Shown here in pieces: positions 59,654 to 64,000 of a DNA stretch of 64,000 nucleotides. A program made the position numbers and the translations under genes. Each line of letters starts with the position of its first letter. Within the stretch, counting starts at the first letter, position 1. The notes beneath the pieces were generated by a model. It did not search any database and was not told where the DNA came from. It saw only the letters and a program-made list of their open reading frames with translations. The DNA comes from Streptomyces pristinaespiralis (lineage in GTDB: Bacteria; Actinomycetota; Actinomycetes; Streptomycetales; Streptomycetaceae): NCBI RefSeq assembly GCF_001278075.1, contig NZ_CP011340.1:8181501-8245500 (forward strand), written 5' to 3'.

Positions 59654-59713
59654 GGCCCACTCCGGGCACGCACGAAGCCCGGCGCCCGGCGATGGGCCCC
59701 CGGCGCCCGGATC

Positions 59714-60007
59714 TCAGCGGGCGACGCGCTCGAGCAGCGGCACGTACAGGTTCGGGTCGCTGCTGCTGAGCGTGCGCAGCCTCGCGCGGTGCGCGGCGAA
59801 CTCCGGGTGGGCCAGGGCGGCACGGAAGGACTCCTCGTCCTTCCAGTCGGCGATGTTCACGTACAGGTGCGGCTCGTCGAGGTGCTGGAGCAGCCGGTGG
59901 TTCAGGAAGCCGGGCCGGTCGGCGAAGAACGCCGACGTGGCGTCGAAGGCCGCCTCGAACTCCGCGGTGGCGCCGGTGACATGGAACCGGTTGATGAAAG
60001 TGATCAC
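59714..60007 (-). CDS. Antibiotic biosynthesis monooxygenase (ABM) domain protein
   Basis: 97 residues, one ABM/ActVA-ORF6-like ferredoxin fold: MITFINRFHVTG, FFADRPGFLNHRLLQHLDEP, YVNIADWKDEESFRAAL. Cofactor-free relatives oxidise hydroquinone or naphthol rings to quinones in aromatic polyketide pathways. GTG 60007 with AAGGGAAG upstream. Single gene, divergent from the ABC transporter. Confidence 0.85.
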   Translation of the reverse strand: MITFINRFHVTGATAEFEAAFDATSAFFADRPGFLNHRLLQHLDEPHLYVNIADWKDEESFRAALAHPEFAAHRARLRTLSSSDPNLYVPLLERVAR

Positions 60008-60100
60008 AGTGACTTCCCTTCTCTGCCGTGTGGTCCTGGCCCGCCACGGTCCCGTCCGCTGCTAGAGCAGCCGTCGAACCGGCGGGCGCCGCCCGCGGCC

Positions 60101-60209
60101 CCGAGAGGCCGTCGACCGGCTGCCGACCGGCTTCCGACCGTTCCCCGACCGGATCTTGAGCGGCGCTCCGGCCCCGCTCAGGGACGGTTTGGGACCCTCG
60201 GCCGGATAC
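60101..60209 (+). promoter_or_regulatory. Nine-step 11 bp-phased heptamer array before the ABC exporter
   Basis: Heptamers begin at 60101 (CCGAGAG), 60112 (TCGACCG), 60123, 60134 and 60145 (each CCGACCG), 60156 (TTGAGCG), 60167 (TCCGGCC), 60178 (TCAGGGA) and 60189 (TTGGGAC), all 11 bp apart. Eight bases after the last is GGATAC (60204-60209), a weak -10. The short leader carries AAGGAAG before GTG 60233. A single SARP site normally needs only two or three repeats. Confidence 0.6.
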
Positions 60210-60232
60210 CCGCTACCCGTAAGGAAGCCGAC

Positions 60233-61246
60233 GTGGATCCGACCAGCACCGCCGTCCTCGCCGAAGGACTGCGCAAGCGCTACGGCGACCGCTACGCACT
60301 CGACGGATTCGACCTGCGCGTACCCGCCGGCACCGTCCACGGGCTGCTGGGCCCCAACGGTGCGGGCAAGACGACCTCCGTCGGCATCCTGTCGACCCTG
60401 CTGAAGGCCGACGGCGGCCGCGCCGAGGTCGCCGGCCACGACGTCTCCCGCCAGGCCGCGGAGGTCCGCGCGAGCATCGGCCTGGTCGGTCAGTACGCCG
60501 CCGTCGACGAGGTCCTCAGCGGACGGCAGAACCTCGTCATGTTCGGCCGCCTGCACCACCTGTCACCGGCCGCCGCCCGCCGCCGCGCCGACGAGCTCCT
60601 CGAGCACTTCCGCCTCGCCGACACCGGCAAGAAGCCGCTGAAGGAGTACTCCGGAGGCATGCGCCGCCGCCTCGACCTGGCGGCGAGCATGGTCCTCGCC
60701 CCGCCGGTCCTCTTCCTCGACGAACCGACCACCGGCCTCGACCCGCGCAGCCGCGGCGAGGTGTGGGAGGCGGTACGCAGCCTCGTCGACACCGGCACCA
60801 CCGTGCTGCTGACCACCCAGTACCTGGAAGAGGCCGACCAGCTCGCCCACGCCGTCTCCGTCATCGACTCCGGCAAGGTCATCGCCGAGGGCACCCCCGA
60901 CGAGCTCAAGTCCCGCATCGGCGGCGACCGGATCGACGTCGTGGTACGCCGCGCCGACCAGCTCCCCGCCGCCGCGGCGGCGCTGGAGCACGTGTGCGCC
61001 GCACCCCCGGACACCGACCGCGACACCCGCCGCATCAGCGCCCGCGTCAAGGACCGCACCAGCGCCCTCGCCGACATCGTCCGCGCCCTCGACGCGGCCG
61101 GTGTGGCGGCCGAGGACATCGCCCTGCGCCGGCCCACCCTCGATGAGGTGTTCCTGCACCTGACCGGCTCCGGCACCGGCGCGTCCACCGACGGCAACGG
61201 CAGTGACGTCTCCGGTGACGGCGCCCGAGAGGCGGTGGCGGCATGA
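60233..61246 (+). CDS. ABC transporter ATP-binding protein (DrrA-like)
   Basis: 337 residues: Walker A GPNGAGKTTS, Q-loop LVGQYAAVDE, signature YSGGMRRRLDL, Walker B VLFLDEPTTGLD, then the ~100-residue C-terminal extension typical of DrrA-type daunorubicin resistance ATPases. Energises efflux of the product for self-resistance. GTG start with AAGGAAG; the stop overlaps the permease ATG. Preceded by the extended SARP array, which would co-induce export with biosynthesis. Confidence 0.95.
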   Translation: MDPTSTAVLAEGLRKRYGDRYALDGFDLRVPAGTVHGLLGPNGAGKTTSVGILSTLLKADGGRAEVAGHDVSRQAAEVRASIGLVGQYAAVDEVLSGRQNLVMFGRLHHLSPAAARRRADELLEHFRLADTGKKPLKEYSGGMRRRLDLAASMVLAPPVLFLDEPTTGLDPRSRGEVWEAVRSLVDTGTTVLLTTQYLEEADQLAHAVSVIDSGKVIAEGTPDELKSRIGGDRIDVVVRRADQLPAAAAALEHVCAAPPDTDRDTRRISARVKDRTSALADIVRALDAAGVAAEDIALRRPTLDEVFLHLTGSGTGASTDGNGSDVSGDGAREAVAA

Positions 61247-62100
61247 GCATCACCGCACCCCGCCCCATGGACCGGGCGGCCCTCGCCCCGGTGATCGCCC
61301 GCACCCCGCTGGCCCGCCTGCGCTGGGCGGCCGCCGACGGCTGGACGGTCACCCTGCGCGGCCTGACCCACTGGGTACGCGAACCGGGCACCCTGATCGG
61401 GTCGCTGGCCTTCCCCGTCATGATGGTGCTGATGTTCGGGTACTTCTTCGGCGGCGCCATGCAGGTGCCCGGCGGCGGGAACTACCGCGAGTTCCTGGTC
61501 CCCGGCATGTTCGTCATGACGATGGTCTTCGGCATGGGCGAGACGGTCACCGCCGTCGCCGCCGACAAGAACCGCGGTGTCACCTCCCGCTTCCGCACCA
61601 TGCCCATGGCTCCCTCCGCCGTGGTCGTCGGACGCGCCGTGACCGACATGCTCTCCTCCCTGCTGGCCCTGGCCGTCCTGTTCGCCACCGGCCTGGCCAT
61701 CGGCTGGGACGCCCACGGCACCCTCGGCGAAACCACCCTCGCGGTCGGCCTGTTGCTGCTGCTGCGCTTCGCTCTGGTCTGGGCCGGCATCTACCTCGGA
61801 CTGCTGATGAAGGGCCCCGAGGGCATCACCATGGTGCAGACCCTCGAATTCCCGATCGGCTTCCTCACCAGCGCGTTCGTCGCACCGTCCACCATGCCGG
61901 GCTGGCTGGGCACGATCGCCGAGTGGAATCCGTTGTCCTCCACGGTGCTGGCGGTACGGGAACTGTTCGGCAACCCGGGATTCGGCGGGGACTCATGGAT
62001 CGCGCAGCACGCGCTGCTGATGGCCGTGGTCTGGCCCGTGATCCTGTGCGCCGTCTTCTTCCCGTTGTCGGTGCGCCGCTTCCGCAACCTGACAAGCTGA
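61243..62100 (+). CDS. ABC-2 type permease (DrrB-like)
   Basis: 285 residues, six hydrophobic segments, ABC2_membrane family: LIGSLAFPVMMVLMFGYFFG, FLVPGMFVMTMVFGMGET, FRTMPMAPSAVVVGRAVTDM (the conserved cytoplasmic motif) and LEFPIGFLTSAFV. Partner of the ATPase; last gene that clearly belongs to the cluster. ATGA coupling. Confidence 0.95.
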   Translation: MSITAPRPMDRAALAPVIARTPLARLRWAAADGWTVTLRGLTHWVREPGTLIGSLAFPVMMVLMFGYFFGGAMQVPGGGNYREFLVPGMFVMTMVFGMGETVTAVAADKNRGVTSRFRTMPMAPSAVVVGRAVTDMLSSLLALAVLFATGLAIGWDAHGTLGETTLAVGLLLLLRFALVWAGIYLGLLMKGPEGITMVQTLEFPIGFLTSAFVAPSTMPGWLGTIAEWNPLSSTVLAVRELFGNPGFGGDSWIAQHALLMAVVWPVILCAVFFPLSVRRFRNLTS

Positions 62101-62268
62101 TCACCGGCACACACGCACGACACGGCACGGCCACGGACGACGCGGTACCGGCACCACGCACCACGAGCGGAACGCGGTCCCGCACCACGAGCACGACGCG
62201 GTACCAGCACGACGCGGTACCGGCACGACGCGGCACAAGAGAACAGCACGCAAGAGAGAGCGGGACGC
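62101..62268. repeat. Short-period repeats between exporter and helicase
   Basis: The spacer holds three 16 bp units AGCACGACGCGGTACC (62190, 62206, 62222, the last degenerate) plus related CACCACGAGC/ACGCGGTACCGG pieces from about 62135. No phased SARP heptamers or other gene is visible. It marks the change from cluster to presumed chromosomal backbone. Confidence 0.6.
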
Positions 62269-64000
62269 ATGGTGTGGTTGGCGCCTGAGCAGGCCGGACT
62301 GCTGGCGCGGTGCGCGGTGGTCTTCGAGGCGGGGGACCCGGCGCGCACGGGCCGCCTCGTGTTCTACAACCCGGACGGCTCCCCGCTGCCGGAAACGGCG
62401 GCGGGGGAGCCGGGCAAGGCGTCCCTCGTCGTGCCGCACGACGGCGGCGTCGCACTGCGGACGTTCCCGGTGCTGCGCCTCGCCCCCGCCGAGGCGCTGC
62501 CGGCCCTGATCGAGGCCCGCCGCCGCCACGGCCGGGACGGCGCCACCGTGCATCCGGCCGCCGCGTTCTGGGGGGCCGCCGCCGCCCTCGGGCTGCACCT
62601 CGCAGCCCGGGAGCGGCTGCTGCCCGGCGTCTCCGTCGGCGGCTACGACACCTGGCGGGCCGGACCGCTCGACCTCGAGGACGTCGTACGCCTGCGGGAG
62701 CTCGCCCAGGCCGCTCCCGGCGAGGCCGTCGCCGCACCCGGCAGCGACGTACAGGCGCTGCTGCGCGCCTTCCTCGACGCCGTCGCCGACACCCTGCCGC
62801 GCACCGCCGCCGCCCCGGCCGCCACCGGACGGGCCGCTTTCTCGGCCACCGAACCCCAGCACGTGCCCCAACTGCGCGCCTGGGCCGAGGAGATCTCCGC
62901 CGGACTCGACTCCGGCGTCCGGGTGTCCCTCCACGTCCATCTCGCCGACACCCCCGACGGCCCGCCCGCCCTCCACCTCGTCCCGCGCGCCCACAGCCTC
63001 GCCGACCCCACCCTCGCGCTCGACGCCGGCGAGCTGTTCGCCAGCGCCGACCACGCGCTCGGCCCGCGCGCCCAGGCCGACACGATCCTCGCCGTGCGCC
63101 GCGCGGCGAGCGTGTGGGAGCCCCTTGAGCGGCTGCTGCCCGTACCGTCCGCCCTGGTCCTGACCGACCGGGAGACCACCGAACTCATCGGCACCGGCGC
63201 CGCCCGGCTGCGCGCCCACGGCATCGACGTCCACTGGCCCGAAGGCGCCGCCCGCTCCCTGACCGCCCGCGCCGTCGTCGGCGCCGGCCGTGTCCCGCCC
63301 GCCGACCTGCGCTCCTTCCTCGGCGGCGACGGCACCGTCGACCTGCGCTGGCAGCTCGCCCTCGACGGCAAACCCCTCACCGAGGAGGAGACGGCCCACG
63401 TCGCCGACGAGGGCCGCCCCCTCGTCCGGCTCCGCGGCCGCTGGACCCTGGTGGGCGCCGACCTCGCCCGCAAGGCCCGCGAACGCGACCTCGGACCGCT
63501 GACCGCCATCGAGGCCCTCGCCGTCGCCCTCACCGGCCACACCCGGATCGGCACCGAACAGGTCCCCGTCGCCCCCAGCGACTGGCTGCTGGCCCTGCGC
63601 GCCCGCCTCGCCGACCCCGACGGCGGCACCGAACCCTGCCGGCAGCCCGACGCGCTGGCCGCGACCCTGCGCGACTACCAACTGCGCGGCCTGCGCTGGC
63701 TCGAGCGCATGACCTCCCTCGGCCTCGGCGGCTGCCTCGCCGACGACATGGGCCTGGGCAAGACGATCCAGCTCATCGCCCTGCACCTGCTGCGCCAGGA
63801 ACACGACGACACCCGCGGCCCCACCCTCGTCGTCTGCCCCGCCTCCCTGCTCGGCAACTGGCAGCGCGAGATCGGCAGGTTCGCCCCCGGCACCCCGGTG
63901 CGCCGCTTCCACGGCACCGGCCGCAGCCTCGAAGGCGCCGACGACGGCTTCGTCCTGACCACCTACGGCACCATGCGCCTGGACGCGGAACGGCTCGGCG
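62269..64000 (+). CDS. SNF2-family DNA helicase/ATPase, 3'-truncated by the window
   Basis: 577 residues visible. A long N-terminal region (~1-450, partly the SNF2-associated bacterial domain) precedes the helicase core, which begins LRDYQLRGLRWLERMTSLG; Walker A is ADDMGLGKTIQ, then LVVCPASLLGNWQREI and LTTYGTM. Motifs III-VI lie beyond base 64000. Such SWI2/SNF2 proteins of ~950-1000 residues are common chromosomal genes in Streptomyces; nothing ties it to biosynthesis. ATG 62269 after GAGAGCGGG. Confidence 0.93.
   Translation, partial: MVWLAPEQAGLLARCAVVFEAGDPARTGRLVFYNPDGSPLPETAAGEPGKASLVVPHDGGVALRTFPVLRLAPAEALPALIEARRRHGRDGATVHPAAAFWGAAAALGLHLAARERLLPGVSVGGYDTWRAGPLDLEDVVRLRELAQAAPGEAVAAPGSDVQALLRAFLDAVADTLPRTAAAPAATGRAAFSATEPQHVPQLRAWAEEISAGLDSGVRVSLHVHLADTPDGPPALHLVPRAHSLADPTLALDAGELFASADHALGPRAQADTILAVRRAASVWEPLERLLPVPSALVLTDRETTELIGTGAARLRAHGIDVHWPEGAARSLTARAVVGAGRVPPADLRSFLGGDGTVDLRWQLALDGKPLTEEETAHVADEGRPLVRLRGRWTLVGADLARKARERDLGPLTAIEALAVALTGHTRIGTEQVPVAPSDWLLALRARLADPDGGTEPCRQPDALAATLRDYQLRGLRWLERMTSLGLGGCLADDMGLGKTIQLIALHLLRQEHDDTRGPTLVVCPASLLGNWQREIGRFAPGTPVRRFHGTGRSLEGADDGFVLTTYGTMRLDAERLG

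Noticed and set aside
62269..64000. SNF2 helicase as part of a phage-defence system linked to the cluster
   Set aside because: No methyltransferase, nuclease or other defence partner is visible, and the family is common as a chromosomal gene. The gene runs out of the window, so its right-hand context cannot be judged.

Overview
The window is very G+C-rich. It has abundant GTG starts, many ATGA/GTGA stop-start overlaps, two SARP-type activators, twin-arginine secreted enzymes, long perfect-stem terminators and an IS200/IS605-type tnpB element. All of this points to a Streptomyces or closely related actinomycete. Nearly everything from base 1 to about 62100 reads as one large secondary-metabolite gene cluster that continues to the left of the window. 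An SNF2-type helicase gene at the right edge looks like ordinary chromosome and probably marks the right boundary.

Layout. (a) 1-5934: the 3' end of a multidomain assembly-line gene (tandem carriers, SagB/McbC-type oxidase, a ketosynthase lacking a catalytic His, terminal carrier), then a free-standing acyltransferase, an Sfp-type phosphopantetheinyl transferase and a flavin reductase. (b) 5935-7227: non-coding degenerate ~200 bp repeats. (c) 7228-11672 (minus): SARP regulator, amine-oxidase-like FAD enzyme, type II thioesterase, luciferase-like monooxygenase and an aryl-carrier-like protein. (d) 11965-23427 (plus): a second SARP, then one long coupled operon: thioesterase, KS-alpha, [IS element], KS-beta, ACP, aromatic hydroxylase, secreted berberine-bridge-type oxidase, membrane O-acyltransferase, P450. 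(e) 23542-36678: flavin hydroxylase, ActIV-like MBL-fold cyclase, a second complete minimal type II PKS with a DpsC-like KASIII homologue and glycosyltransferase, a DpsD-like acyltransferase, an F420-type LLM enzyme, two SDRs (one an ActIII-like ketoreductase) and a secreted beta-propeller protein. (f) 36877-48010: dTDP-sugar genes, two glycosyltransferases, an F420/hemerythrin fusion, an aromatase/cyclase and a beta-lactamase-fold hydrolase. (g) 48151-54129: a seven-gene beta-branching cassette (ACP, LnmK-like AT/decarboxylase, ACP, HMG-CoA-synthase homologue, two enoyl-CoA hydratases, a free-standing KS). (h) 54206-60007: a MycE-like O-methyltransferase, a tandem repeat field and late deoxysugar genes. 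(i) 60233-62100: a DrrAB-like ABC exporter.

Working model (inference): two type II minimal PKSs with one ketoreductase, a didomain aromatase/cyclase and an MBL cyclase build an aromatic polyketide core. A KASIII-homologue/AT pair may select a non-acetate starter. An array of oxygenases hydroxylates and rearranges the core. 2,6-Dideoxy and C-methylated sugars are attached by up to three glycosyltransferases and may be O-methylated and O-acylated. A separate assembly line and a leinamycin-type beta-branching cassette would supply a small branched or aryl/amino-acid-derived acyl unit. I do not recognise a described cluster with this combination.

Regulation. About a dozen intergenic regions carry heptamers (TCGAGnn-like) at strict 11 bp spacing. 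In most of them the last heptamer lies 8 bp before an nAnnnT -10 element, as expected for SARP activators. They precede nearly every operon of the cluster, so the cluster looks like one SARP regulon controlled by the two encoded SARPs.
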